From NCBI GenBank assembly GCA_910588845.1, contig CAJURU010000003.1, forward strand, positions 60,373 through 124,372: a stretch of DNA of 64,000 bases. Direction: 5' to 3'. The notes beneath the pieces were generated by a model. The model made no database searches and was not told where the DNA came from. It saw nothing but the letters and a program-made list of their open reading frames with translations. This document shows, one piece after another, positions 18,801 to 26,355 of this stretch. This DNA is from an uncultured Lachnospiraceae bacterium (lineage in GTDB: Bacteria; Bacillota; Clostridia; Lachnospirales; Lachnospiraceae). Within the stretch, counting starts at the first letter, position 1, and every line of letters starts with the position of its first letter. Both the position numbers and the translations under genes were made by a program.

Positions 18801-20761
18801 TTGGACTGCTTCTCGTCCGGGTTTGCATAGATATCTCTGGATTCATTATCATACAATACCTGAGCGCCACACTTTAACTGCATCTGCACCGGTTTTGTCT
18901 CTAAGTAAGAGTCTGCCGTCCCCGTGCGAAAGCGTTTGGCTGCGATTGGCTGTAGGGAAACGTTAAACTTCTTGAACATTGCACACAAACCGTAAAATTC
19001 TATGTAATTTTTCGGCGTCTTGCTTTTATATTCATCCACCGACCATACAACTGCTTTTAGCAGCCCTTCTTCGGTATTTTTAACGGGAGCCTTATTTTGG
19101 CTTCTGCCAAACTCGCCATCAACGCTGACAACTTTATTGGCATTATTACCTGCTGACATCTCCAGCTTGGCGCGCTGCCCGCCGCCAAATCCTGTCTTGG
19201 AGCGCCAATCATTGACAAAATACTGGTAGTACACCCCGGGAATCTCCTGGGTAGATTCTGTATGAGAGCTTCCCTGGCTTGTGGTCGTGGTATGGTAGTA
19301 TTCCAGTTTGCCAAAATGGTTATTGTCCATGCGGTCCGCAACATCTTTGTTAAAATGATAAGTAGACTCCCAATGTCCCAACCCCCATGGTTTGGAGCCT
19401 TGCAAAAAGCTATCCTTATATGTAAATATGCCGCCATGATTCGCATCCGCGGAGAAATAATAAGTGCCAACTTCTACGGCGGGGTTGAAGGTAGCGTCCA
19501 TAATCCTGCCGGTTTTTTCCCCCATCCGATACTCCACGGAATATTTCTTGTTATCCTCCGGCGCCGCCCCTTCAGCATCGCTGCGAATGCTGATGCCAAA
19601 AGACTGTACGTCTTTATCCGTGGATGACCGCAGCACGTTGTCTGTACCCTGGGCGGCTTTAGAAGCTTCCGCACGATCTGTCTCCTTGTTCCCGGAAACT
19701 ACACGATTGTCTGTACTCTCGGCAATCGTTACCTCCGCTTTCATATGCTCCCCCTCGCTACAAGCCTTTAAATCGGAAAGACACACGTCGAATTTCCCCT
19801 CGCCTTTCACGGGAATCTCAATTTGCTTTTCTGTTTCATAGGGAAAGAAGGTGAGCGTTTCGTATCTTTCCCCATAATTTTCGCCTGACTTTGCCGTGTC
19901 GCCGCTCGTATACAAAGTCATATCGCAAACCGAATATTCTGCACCTTGCCTGGCAACGGTAAGCACTGCCGTTCCGTCCCCGGACTGGTAGCTGGATTCT
20001 GTAAACGATACCTGCGAGCGCACCTCCTCTTCGTCATCCTCAATCATGATGGAAGCGGAGGTAACCTCATACGTCTTTGCCCCCTGGGGATTTGTCAGCA
20101 GCAGTGAAAAGCCCTCTGTGCCCTCACTCTTGTCATCTGAAAGGATTTTAAATTTAAAAATTTTCTCATCCTCCCCCGGCGCAAAGCGCACAGTACAAGA
20201 CGAAGAGGTATCCAGGCATTCCATAGAGTCCTCCACCAGCACGTCCATCAAGGCATCTGTAAGTCCCTGATGCTTCGCGCCGTCCGACGCTGTCTGCGCA
20301 CCGCCAGACAACTCCTTGCCGGCGCTATTTCGGGCGCTTGTATCGGAAAGCGTTTTCTCTTCCACAAATTCCTTGCCCCGAAACTGTTTTTCAAGAATGG
20401 TTTTCCCATCCCCCGTCTCCTCCACTCCCTCCATTAGAATCTCATAATCCTCGCCGTATACAGCGGTCATGTCAATGGAGTTCACGGTTACACTTGCCTC
20501 TTTTTCCATACCGCCCGCGCGATACAGGCGCAATGCATAAACGCCTTGTTCCTGTACTTGTGCAGATGCGGTGCCAAAGTAAATATAATCTCCCTCTGGC
20601 AGCTTATCCTCCGCAATCCTGGAGGAATCCAAAACTTTGATTTTTTCTTCACTGTCTTTTACGGAGGCGGCAATAACCTCCTGTCCCACAGGCATAAGCA
20701 GCGAAACGCATAATAGCATACTAAGTGCCCTCTGGCAAACTTTTTTCCATTTTCCCTTCAT
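12839..20761 (-). CDS. Giant secreted multidomain surface protein (Calx-beta, BNR-like, CARDB, Ig-like)
   Basis: 2640 residues. A signal peptide (1 to about 32) precedes two Calx-beta-like modules (about 60-245, with PGEDEKIFKFKI and IEDDEEE, and about 250-345). A long beta-rich middle follows. Residues about 1630-2000 have repeated sialidase/BNR-like strands (RWSQPAIV, VLIAWVD). Two CARDB-like domains (about 2145-2350) and a Big_2-type Ig domain (about 2365-2450) come next. After a TPQPQPTTG linker come two or three very lysine-rich Ig-like repeats. There is no LPXTG signal, no hydrophobic tail and no clear S-layer homology domain, so wall retention may depend on the basic tail. It is probably an adhesin or a carbohydrate-interacting scaffold. 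It starts 13 bases after the sulfatase-like gene's stop, so the two are co-transcribed. Confidence 0.85.
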   Translation of the reverse strand: MKGKWKKVCQRALSMLLCVSLLMPVGQEVIAASVKDSEEKIKVLDSSRIAEDKLPEGDYIYFGTASAQVQEQGVYALRLYRAGGMEKEASVTVNSIDMTAVYGEDYEILMEGVEETGDGKTILEKQFRGKEFVEEKTLSDTSARNSAGKELSGGAQTASDGAKHQGLTDALMDVLVEDSMECLDTSSSCTVRFAPGEDEKIFKFKILSDDKSEGTEGFSLLLTNPQGAKTYEVTSASIMIEDDEEEVRSQVSFTESSYQSGDGTAVLTVARQGAEYSVCDMTLYTSGDTAKSGENYGERYETLTFFPYETEKQIEIPVKGEGKFDVCLSDLKACSEGEHMKAEVTIAESTDNRVVSGNKETDRAEASKAAQGTDNVLRSSTDKDVQSFGISIRSDAEGAAPEDNKKYSVEYRMGEKTGRIMDATFNPAVEVGTYYFSADANHGGIFTYKDSFLQGSKPWGLGHWESTYHFNKDVADRMDNNHFGKLEYYHTTTTSQGSSHTESTQEIPGVYYQYFVNDWRSKTGFGGGQRAKLEMSAGNNANKVVSVDGEFGRSQNKAPVKNTEEGLLKAVVWSVDEYKSKTPKNYIEFYGLCAMFKKFNVSLQPIAAKRFRTGTADSYLETKPVQMQLKCGAQVLYDNESRDIYANPDEKQSNLVFTVQDTQLGGHSGKYGRITGYELTIDPSTADKKVTVNYPQDFVSWLKNKKGKSNANDSVSFAAEAVENEIKKVNANIDTVPYDGYFIYWIDSIQKDTKSAGHGYKQMLKFRPILEYNDVTVEVLSAKGQGSGHFKDSQLAKNGKYTFHAGDQLDLSAVADNTDNYHAAGYEVSVNGGITYNAFTDDSYLMLETGNSYLIRPIIMENTNAIEVRLKDQAAEKFEIQGLIDKKKLEAFPEYKGKNILNVNPQGKTVQEMMKPVAGKEYTVRIAVKAKESGTISRPQVKMKSKNTVYTTQAFTMVAAAEAEDNIVEVGVKSVKESEMHEYQIAGNLVSSFEPIRSTGMGEEELPVSNYTLSAGTGKQSKDDKTGNYLIESVSSSTNDKGAYNLLGIRGCQGDVIPVLISNGVANGQVVDVMLTDSTPIGNGLYQVTQGNTKLNYPYDMPRVTSINYSYENNSHNQSTDNRDNAIRLYDDTLTITAKVNPAQRVVKEAVFTVYTVTGVCTEYRVREHPDNKNTFECRIPKMLENLHNGDRVKVRLIDEEVRIAENGETIYDDEGQEITGMPVEMQYPDVDTGLVFYIENVVLAPQTYDMEDSQPVNVPLLGATSANANSGLISYGKLRWEGDTGYTVHVGIDALISSMATPNTAQKKAKLDKFINDIDDVSSGKSSDTTEDVMYKAYKDDDKASLQKASLKQEKAEVEKMVDKTKEDPASSAKKAQAGLNSDALMGVDVGFLLAFHYIYDPVRQEYIFAGGGVSVGGTFTFNKTAYVVVECVPFFLNMSGTMQAGVAVSYPAQKGKDALTAGDFDAYSGNIAERLTQTVSTLTLMFNLKMQAGVGLCGVVSARGYASAKMQFDVGIVNAKSGMLLSATGGIGFDMLILTMNVDVATSTVGFGTLENKTGFDFFGGLLDEKDVLAASSDSPFCMNARSPKETVLRDYGEKGRLSMHEYTAGNADMSSFGGPKNTHRATLEQISVTPLLENAAERTRPRLIPLDGDRKMLVFIGNRGKGEPQNSMALYYTVYDGSRWSQPAIVSEDGTVDSMPDILKVGNKVLIAWVDAGRTFAAAEKPIEKLSGMGISFAVYDIASGQMGQEVSLVKDDGFLNLSPQLNVDGSTVYCSYMKRDIKGAKEEELLDFTKIGATMAYVSYDYEKQQKQEETLIKITHDTKEHPLVMDYNSAVVQVDGDSYMVSTYTVDEDENLNTGEDKELYLEITNVTKGRNYYPLRISRDNISQSAPRLTEIDGVIYLTWLDNGYIFRLMSVTGLLETFFDTGKDSFTVYKDDGSAGETVVIDKSKYLEGYMNGTALNKNWYQKTAEDLGLAPEYYQNTVYEELAQGVFHADSASLAQKEGVTTSIANYQLTTNGDDIYIFFTDFGTEEDSTGVEIYGARYQRMLEDADSAENGENGSGPEDSVDQKWGFGKAVQITNNHKVIDELDLYMTKDSRVNAVSNYFDQWIDENGKIQYGENQLVEIAFGTANSLQVKNDLITLPSHLVAGETDQLSFEVLNTGLLDATGFDYTVSCVSGGRETMIEQKHVDALLAAGESAEVIVPWTVPHNIADVSIRVTIAESGVDQSKPVTVEKEVPYGSNVKFAEAEVLWRGKEPYIRARVSNTGNAASEKYEGSLVMMKEVEKDGQSGKEEGKTYASFEIPALSSGEEKIIEIPFTPAIDDYHEQGFIDLKIKVQDGEAQIAQAYAKLVTIRPVCAQINQGERALKLTAGKKTALTVKAAPWNEVAGEAVFYSSDARVAVVDSKGNVTAIGAGKADIYAYYVNAGISASIGVEVTAASVTPQPQPTTGTKTIKVSQNQVVVAPAKAKKIKFTAVTANGNKPKAVTVSVSGNKKIKAKISGSYVKISADKKAVKGSQASVVLKSQHASGKTVKATIRVKVENKVKKLSATKKTIKIKKGKTVKVTLSVVEENKKYATTDAVKVSSKIVNMTKASVKKKKITVFLKGKKKGTKNVTIQVGKKKVNVKMQVN

Positions 20762-20774
20762 AAGCTCCTCCTAA

Positions 20775-22895
20775 TTACGGTTCCACAATGTTAAAATACG
20801 GCGGGAACTCTGCAAGATTTTCTGTCATCACAGTCAAAATATCCGCTTCTCCGCTTACAGATTCAATCGCGCTGTCCATAAGCTGCTGATTGTTTCTAGC
20901 AATGCCAAAAATTCCCACTTTCTTCGTTTTTATCTCTGCATCCGGCTTTTCGCTCCAGGCTTCTTTGGAATAAAGGAAGACGCCGTGGTTGATACGAAGC
21001 AGATACTTTTGCCCAACATCTGTCACTTCCAGGTTAATGGTCAGATTTACATCCTCCATCTTCTTGGCATCCATGCAGATACCCAGATAATCAAGCATCG
21101 TCTCTGTGTCCATGCCCAGTGCCGTCGGTCCCGTCCCGCCAGTATCCGCCTCTGGATAATCTTTAGTGCCATGTCGAAGTTCATACGCAGCAGTCAGGTA
21201 GGCATTCCGCCACGCCCCGGATTCCGCCTGATAACCGAGCTGCTCTAAGGCATCCGCGCACAGGAAACGCGCTTTTTCATTGTCCGGCTGGGCATAGATA
21301 ACGGCGTTGGTAATCTCAGCCACCCACTGATATTCGCCCTTTTCAAAATCCTGCTGCGCCATAGCAAGCACCTTTTCTACGTCGCCCAAATATTCTAGCA
21401 ATTTCTTGGCATAGTCTGTCGGCGCTAGCTGGTTTAGGTGAACCGGATTGGCATCGTACCAGCCCATATATTTCTGGTAAACCGCTTTCGCATTATGAGC
21501 CAATGTTCCATAATACTGCCGCGTATACCAGACTTTCTCCAAATCCCGCGGCAACTCTATCATATTGGCAATTTCCGTCGATGTATAACCCTCATTGAGA
21601 TACTGCAAGGTCTGCATCGTAATAAATTTATATACTGACGCCGTATTCACAAGGTATTCATTAATTTCTTCTTTTCCCCAATGGGGCCAGTTGTGGGACT
21701 GGAAAATTACTTCCGTCTTATCCCCGAATAGTTCTTTCGCCTGCATGATATATTGTGCCCAAGCGTTGCCGTCTCTGACCTCTGCCCCGCGCAGTGTGTA
21801 AAGGTTATGCATCGTGCCTGTGCAGTTTTCTGCCATCCACAATGCCTTCTGCTTGGGCAGGTATGTATTCATCTCCGCCGGGGATTCGGTTCCCGGCGTG
21901 AGCTGAAAGATCATCTCCACGCCGTCAACCGTCATCTCAAACACGTCCTCTTTGACCTCAAAAGTAGGCGATAAATACGAACCTGTGCCCGAGGAGGGGC
22001 CCAGGCCGATACCTACTGCCAGGCTGCCTTTCTCTCCCTTTTCCAATAAAGAACCATACTGAAAATTTGTACGACGCTTCATCGCGTTTCCGGCAAATAC
22101 ATTCTCTTCCATGACTGCCTTCTCATATCCATCTGGCACAATGATTAACGTTTTGCGGGAAGCAATCTGCTCCTCTAACGGCAAGGAAGCATCCGCCAAA
22201 TCTCCCTCAGCAACCAGGCCCCCAATACCAGCATAATGATCTACATGCGCATGACTTACGACAACCGCCGCAATATGCGCCTCGCCAAACTCTTCTTCTA
22301 ACAGCTCAAGACCCGCCTTCGCCGTTTCTATAGAAGTCGTGCAGTCAAAAACAATCCATCCACTGTCGCTGCGCACGAAAGTAATGTTCGCAATATCATA
22401 TCCCCTGACTTGATAAATGCCATCTGTAACCTCAAACAACCCATATTTCGCATTGAGCTGCGTATTACGCCACAAGCTTGGATTGGCGCTGTCCGGCGCT
22501 TTCTCTTGCTGCTGAATGAACTCATAATTGACTTGGCTCCATGCCAAATTCCCGTCCTCTGTGCGTATTTCCAATTTTTCCGGCGCACGAATGAAGCCCT
22601 TCTCCGCAAATTCCCGCTCTTTTTCATCCGAAAAGTCCAAAAGCTGGTATACAGACTCATTGCGCTCCTTGGTATAGGTTGTCGCTTCTTTTACCTCTGC
22701 ATTTAAGGAAACTTCATCCTCTTCCTGTTCTATCTGTACGTCATTTGCCGGCTGTTCTTGCCGCTCTTGCTGTTCCTCCTGCCCCGCTGCCTCTTGCTTC
22801 TCCGCCTCGGGTTCTGTTTGGGGGGAGGTGCAACCACACAAAAGTGATGTTGCAAGCAACACCCCCATCATCCTCACTGCTATTTTTCTTCTCAT
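20775..22895 (-). CDS. Alkylsulfatase-like metallo-beta-lactamase lipoprotein (SdsA1/BDS1 type)
   Basis: 706 residues from the ATG at 22895, chosen because GGAAGGAG lies just upstream and a lipoprotein signal follows (LLATSLLCGC). An acidic Gln/Glu-rich linker precedes the metallo-beta-lactamase domain. The zinc motif SHAHVDHYAG (about residue 215) corresponds to the HSHADH motif of SdsA1. Later conserved elements include MAENCTGTMHNLYTLRGAEVRD and QSHNWPHWG. An alkylsulfatase dimerisation region (about 430-575) and an SCP2-like C-terminal domain (about 600-706) complete the SdsA1 order. It would hydrolyse alkyl or other sulfate esters outside the cell. It is followed by the giant secreted gene and preceded by uxaC (119-base gap with a possible promoter). 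Confidence 0.85.
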   Translation of the reverse strand: MRRKIAVRMMGVLLATSLLCGCTSPQTEPEAEKQEAAGQEEQQERQEQPANDVQIEQEEDEVSLNAEVKEATTYTKERNESVYQLLDFSDEKEREFAEKGFIRAPEKLEIRTEDGNLAWSQVNYEFIQQQEKAPDSANPSLWRNTQLNAKYGLFEVTDGIYQVRGYDIANITFVRSDSGWIVFDCTTSIETAKAGLELLEEEFGEAHIAAVVVSHAHVDHYAGIGGLVAEGDLADASLPLEEQIASRKTLIIVPDGYEKAVMEENVFAGNAMKRRTNFQYGSLLEKGEKGSLAVGIGLGPSSGTGSYLSPTFEVKEDVFEMTVDGVEMIFQLTPGTESPAEMNTYLPKQKALWMAENCTGTMHNLYTLRGAEVRDGNAWAQYIMQAKELFGDKTEVIFQSHNWPHWGKEEINEYLVNTASVYKFITMQTLQYLNEGYTSTEIANMIELPRDLEKVWYTRQYYGTLAHNAKAVYQKYMGWYDANPVHLNQLAPTDYAKKLLEYLGDVEKVLAMAQQDFEKGEYQWVAEITNAVIYAQPDNEKARFLCADALEQLGYQAESGAWRNAYLTAAYELRHGTKDYPEADTGGTGPTALGMDTETMLDYLGICMDAKKMEDVNLTINLEVTDVGQKYLLRINHGVFLYSKEAWSEKPDAEIKTKKVGIFGIARNNQQLMDSAIESVSGEADILTVMTENLAEFPPYFNIVEP

Positions 22896-22935
22896 ATTAC
22901 TCCTTCCATGTCCAAGTACAAATGGTTCCTTTGTC

Positions 22936-22963
22936 ATTTTATCAAGACAAATTTTCATCGCAA
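22936..22963 (-). promoter_or_regulatory. Possible promoter for the sulfatase-like gene
   Basis: On the minus strand TTGCGA (22963-22958) and TAAAAT (22941-22936) are 16 bases apart, about 40 bases ahead of the ATG at 22895. It would allow the sulfatase-like and giant secreted genes to be expressed apart from the hexuronate operon. Confidence 0.4.
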
Positions 22964-23014
22964 TACTTCTGGGATAAATAGCATTTTCCAGGGAGGAACT
23001 AAGCATAAGGATGA

Positions 23015-24433
23015 TTAATCCATATTTGTGAAATGAAAAAAATGTACTGCATTATTATAACAAATGTCCGAAACGAGTCTGCCTAACCATTCCCTGTCAT
23101 CGGGATATTCGCCGCATTCGACCCAGCCGCCGATTAAATCGCAGAGAATACGCCGGAAATATTCATGGCGCGTATAAGACAGAAAACTCCTGGAATCCGT
23201 CAACATACCAATGAAATTGCCCAAAAGCCCCAGGCTGGCAAGGGACTCCATCTGTTGTCGCATGCCATGCTTATGGTCGTTAAACCACCAGGCGCTGCCC
23301 TGCTGAATTTTGCCCGCCGCCTCCGTCTCCTGAAAACATCCAATCAGCGCGCCCAACGCTGCGTTATCTCCAGGATTTAAGCTGTAGAGAATTGTCTTGG
23401 GCAGTGCATATTTCTGGCACAATGCATCTAAATAGGAGGATAACTTCGTAATCGGCACGCGGTTATAGATACCGTCAAACCCCGTATCTGCACCAAGTTC
23501 CTGATACATCCTCGTGTTATTGTTTCTCGTTACGCCAAAATGAAGCTGCATCACCCAGCCGCGTTTCTGGTATTGCCTGCCCAGCCATAATAGCGCTTTT
23601 GTCTTAAACTTTAATTCTTCCTTTCGGGAAATCTTCTCGCCCTGCAAGCGCGCGCAGAAAATCCGCGCAACCTCCGCTTCCTTGGCCGGCTCCCAAGGCA
23701 CATACAAAAGCCCGTGATCGCTAATCACACAGCCCATTTGGGCAAAATAGTCCATCCGTTTCTTTAACGCCTCTTTCCAGTCGTCAAAATTCTCAATGGC
23801 AATATCGGACGCCGCGGAGAGTTCCGCCATATAATTTACGAAATCCTGCTTCTCAATGGACACGGCGCGATCGGGACGCCAGGTGGGAAGCACTTTAAAT
23901 TCTATCGTATCATCCTCGGCGATTGCACGGTGCCAGCAAAGATTATCCACAGGGTCGTCCGTAGTGCACATCAATTTTACGTCGGACGCTCGTATAATCC
24001 CGCGGACGCTCATATCCTCCTGTGCGAGACGCTCCTCACACAATTTCCAGACCTTTTTCGCCGTGCCGCCGTTTAGGGCGCCGTCATAACCAATATAACG
24101 CCACAGTTCCATATGGCTCCAGTGATAGAGAGGATTTCCAATTGCCTTTTCCAAAGTCTGCGCCCATTTGCAGAATTTTTCATAATCAGTGGCGTCCCCA
24201 GTAATATATTTTTCTTCCACACCGTTACTGCGCATCTGCCGCCATTTATAATGATCTTCATAAAGCCATACCTGCGTCATATTGTCAAACTGCCAGTCCT
24301 CGGCAATCGCTTTGGGGCTGATATGGCAGTGGTAATCAATAATCGGCAGCTTACTTGCATACGTGTGGTACAAGTCGCGCGCCGGCTCCGTAGACAACAG
24401 GAAATCCTCATGCAGAAATTTTTCTTTTCCCAT
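23015..24433 (-). CDS. uxaC: Glucuronate isomerase
   Basis: 472 residues of the amidohydrolase-fold uronate isomerase family. It isomerises D-glucuronate to D-fructuronate (and D-galacturonate to D-tagaturonate), the first intracellular step of hexuronate breakdown. Family hallmarks are the N-terminal LPIIDYHCHISPKAIAEDW (metal-type HxH) and the central MQLHFGVTRNNNTRM. The C-terminal SFLSYTRHEYFRRILC is also typical. It is the last gene of a tightly packed unit: its ATG lies three bases after the SDR stop, and that SDR overlaps uxuA, which overlaps the transporter. No oddities are seen. Confidence 0.94.
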   Translation of the reverse strand: MGKEKFLHEDFLLSTEPARDLYHTYASKLPIIDYHCHISPKAIAEDWQFDNMTQVWLYEDHYKWRQMRSNGVEEKYITGDATDYEKFCKWAQTLEKAIGNPLYHWSHMELWRYIGYDGALNGGTAKKVWKLCEERLAQEDMSVRGIIRASDVKLMCTTDDPVDNLCWHRAIAEDDTIEFKVLPTWRPDRAVSIEKQDFVNYMAELSAASDIAIENFDDWKEALKKRMDYFAQMGCVISDHGLLYVPWEPAKEAEVARIFCARLQGEKISRKEELKFKTKALLWLGRQYQKRGWVMQLHFGVTRNNNTRMYQELGADTGFDGIYNRVPITKLSSYLDALCQKYALPKTILYSLNPGDNAALGALIGCFQETEAAGKIQQGSAWWFNDHKHGMRQQMESLASLGLLGNFIGMLTDSRSFLSYTRHEYFRRILCDLIGGWVECGEYPDDREWLGRLVSDICYNNAVHFFHFTNMD

Positions 24434-24436
24434 AGA

Positions 24437-25285
24437 TTATACCCCGGAATAAGCAAGGAAGCCGCCGTCAATCGGCAGCACCACCCCGGTGATAAATCCT
24501 GCCGCTTCTTCGCTGAGAAAAAAGAGCACGCTGCCAATCAACTCCTCGGTCTTACCGAAACGTTTCATCGGCGTCGCTGCGAGGATTTTTCCGGTGCGCT
24601 CGGTGGGGGTTCCATCCTCACGATACAGCAATTTCTCATTCTGATTTGTGACAAAAAATCCCGGCGCAAGGGCGTTGACCCGGATTCCCTCCGGCGCAAA
24701 ATGCACGGCCAGCCATTGGGTGAAATTGCTGACCGCTGCTTTGGCCCCGCTGTAAGCTGGAATTTTCGTCAAAGGAGCGTAAGCGTTCATGGAGGAAATA
24801 TTCAAGATATTACAGCCCTTTCTGCCTACCATATCCCGCGCAAACACCTGCGTAGGCAGAAGCGTGCCGATAAAGTTGAGGTTAAATACAAACTCCACGC
24901 CGCTCTGTCCCAAATCAAAGAACGTCTTAACGTCTTCATCGAGGTCTGCTGCGGAGAAATATTCTTTATCGGTCGTCGCCAGCGGATGGTTGCCGCCGGC
25001 TCCGTTAATTAAGATGTCGCAGGGGCCAAAATCATCTAAAATTTTCATATGGGCAGTCTCTAGGCTGTCCTTTTCCAGCGCATTTGCCTGATATCCTTTG
25101 GCAATCCCACCTGCGGCCGTAATTTTATCCGCGCTCTGTTTGGCCGCGTCCCCATTGAGGTCTAAGAGGGCTGCTTTCGCCCCGCATTGTGCAAGCGCCT
25201 CCGCCATACCTGAGCACAGGACGCCGCCTGCCCCGGTCACAACCGCTACTTTTCCGTTTAAATCAATGTGAAATGGTACGCTCAT
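24437..25285 (-). CDS. uxuB: D-fructuronate reductase, short-chain dehydrogenase type
   Basis: 282 residues with a Rossmann fold: the cofactor motif TGAGGVLCSG near residue 17, NGAGG, the catalytic Ser in ISSMNAY, and YSGAK with Tyr and Lys. It probably reduces D-fructuronate to D-mannonate with NADH. Enteric UxuB is a long-chain mannitol-type enzyme, whereas Bacillus and many clostridia use an SDR (YjmF type), as here. The assignment depends on its position between uxuA and uxaC; on sequence alone it could be another sugar-acid SDR such as KduD or IdnO. Its ATG overlaps the uxuA stop by four bases. Confidence 0.8.
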   Translation of the reverse strand: MSVPFHIDLNGKVAVVTGAGGVLCSGMAEALAQCGAKAALLDLNGDAAKQSADKITAAGGIAKGYQANALEKDSLETAHMKILDDFGPCDILINGAGGNHPLATTDKEYFSAADLDEDVKTFFDLGQSGVEFVFNLNFIGTLLPTQVFARDMVGRKGCNILNISSMNAYAPLTKIPAYSGAKAAVSNFTQWLAVHFAPEGIRVNALAPGFFVTNQNEKLLYREDGTPTERTGKILAATPMKRFGKTEELIGSVLFFLSEEAAGFITGVVLPIDGGFLAYSGV

Positions 25286-26355
25286 TTCTTTTTTCTCCCT
25301 TCTGCTTCTTTTTCAATCGCTTCCCACAAACCGTTTAGATAAGTGGCTCCCAGCGCGCGGTCATACAGACCGTAACCGGGACGCCCGGTTTCTCCCCAGA
25401 TCATCCTTCCGTGATCCGGGCGGATATAACCACAAAATCCATGGTCGTATAATGCCTTCATAATCTCATACATATCTAAAGAACCGCACGCGGAAAGATG
25501 CGCACGCTCCTCAAAGCCGTTATCCAGCACTTTCACATTGCGCATATGCACAAAATGGATTCTGCCTTGCGAGGCATATTTTTTTGCCATATGCACCACG
25601 TCATTGCGGCAGGAACATCCCAACGAACCGGTACAAAGCGTAATACCATTGTGCGAATCGTCCACTAATTTAAGGAAACGATCCAGATTTTCCTCACAGG
25701 TGATAATCCTCGGCAACCCAAAGATACTCCAACACGGGTCGTCTTCATGAATCGCCATATTCACATCACAGGCAGCGGCGACTGGAATCACACGCTCTAA
25801 GAAATATTTGAGGTTGTCCCACAAATCTTCCTCCGTCATTGCCTGGTACTGCGCCACAATCTCTTTCAATTGTTCCCGGCTGTAACTTTGGTCCCAGCCT
25901 GGCAGCGTCAAGTCGCTGTCGCTCTGCAACGGATTTACCGCATCTACCTGTTCCTGATAATAAACCAGAGATGTAGAACCGTCCGCAAGCTCATGGTCGA
26001 GCTGTGTTCGCGTCCAGTCAAATACCGGCATGAAATTATAACAGATGCACTTCACGCCAGCCGCCGCCACACGCCGGATATTTTCACAGTAGTTTTCAAT
26101 ATACTTGTCCCGCTCAGGTTTTCCCAGTTTGATATCTTCATGCACCGGGATGCTCTCCACCACCTCAAAGTGAAGCCCTGCCTCTTCAATCTGCATCTTC
26201 AGCGATTCAATGGAAGACATTTGCCACACTTCGCCGGGCGGCACGTCATACACCGCCGTTACTATGGTATGCATACCCGGAATCTGGCGGATATTTTCAA
26301 GCGTCACTTTATCGTCTTCTCCATACCAGCGGAACGACAATTTCATTCTATTCAT
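25282..26355 (-). CDS. uxuA: Mannonate dehydratase
   Basis: 357 residues of the TIM-barrel UxuA family. It dehydrates D-mannonate to 2-keto-3-deoxy-D-gluconate. Recognisable are the N-terminal FRWYGEDDKVTLENIRQIPG, CYNFMPVFDWTRT, MAIHEDDPCWSIFGLPRI and the C-terminal RPDHGRMIWGE. His, Cys and Asp metal-site residues are visible (H in AIHEDDP, C in LCTGSLG, H in FVHMRN). It overlaps the transporter gene upstream and the SDR downstream by four bases each, indicating coupled translation. The KDG kinase and aldolase needed next are not in the window. Confidence 0.95.
   Translation of the reverse strand: MNRMKLSFRWYGEDDKVTLENIRQIPGMHTIVTAVYDVPPGEVWQMSSIESLKMQIEEAGLHFEVVESIPVHEDIKLGKPERDKYIENYCENIRRVAAAGVKCICYNFMPVFDWTRTQLDHELADGSTSLVYYQEQVDAVNPLQSDSDLTLPGWDQSYSREQLKEIVAQYQAMTEEDLWDNLKYFLERVIPVAAACDVNMAIHEDDPCWSIFGLPRIITCEENLDRFLKLVDDSHNGITLCTGSLGCSCRNDVVHMAKKYASQGRIHFVHMRNVKVLDNGFEERAHLSACGSLDMYEIMKALYDHGFCGYIRPDHGRMIWGETGRPGYGLYDRALGATYLNGLWEAIEKEAEGRKKK

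Noticed and set aside
23015..24433. Urate or amidohydrolase enzyme other than UxaC
   Set aside because: The start DYHCHISPKAIAEDW and its operon with uxuA fix it as uronate isomerase.
24113..25012. 299-codon + strand open frame
   Set aside because: It is antisense to uxaC and the SDR gene, whose protein motifs and ATGA overlaps are unambiguous.
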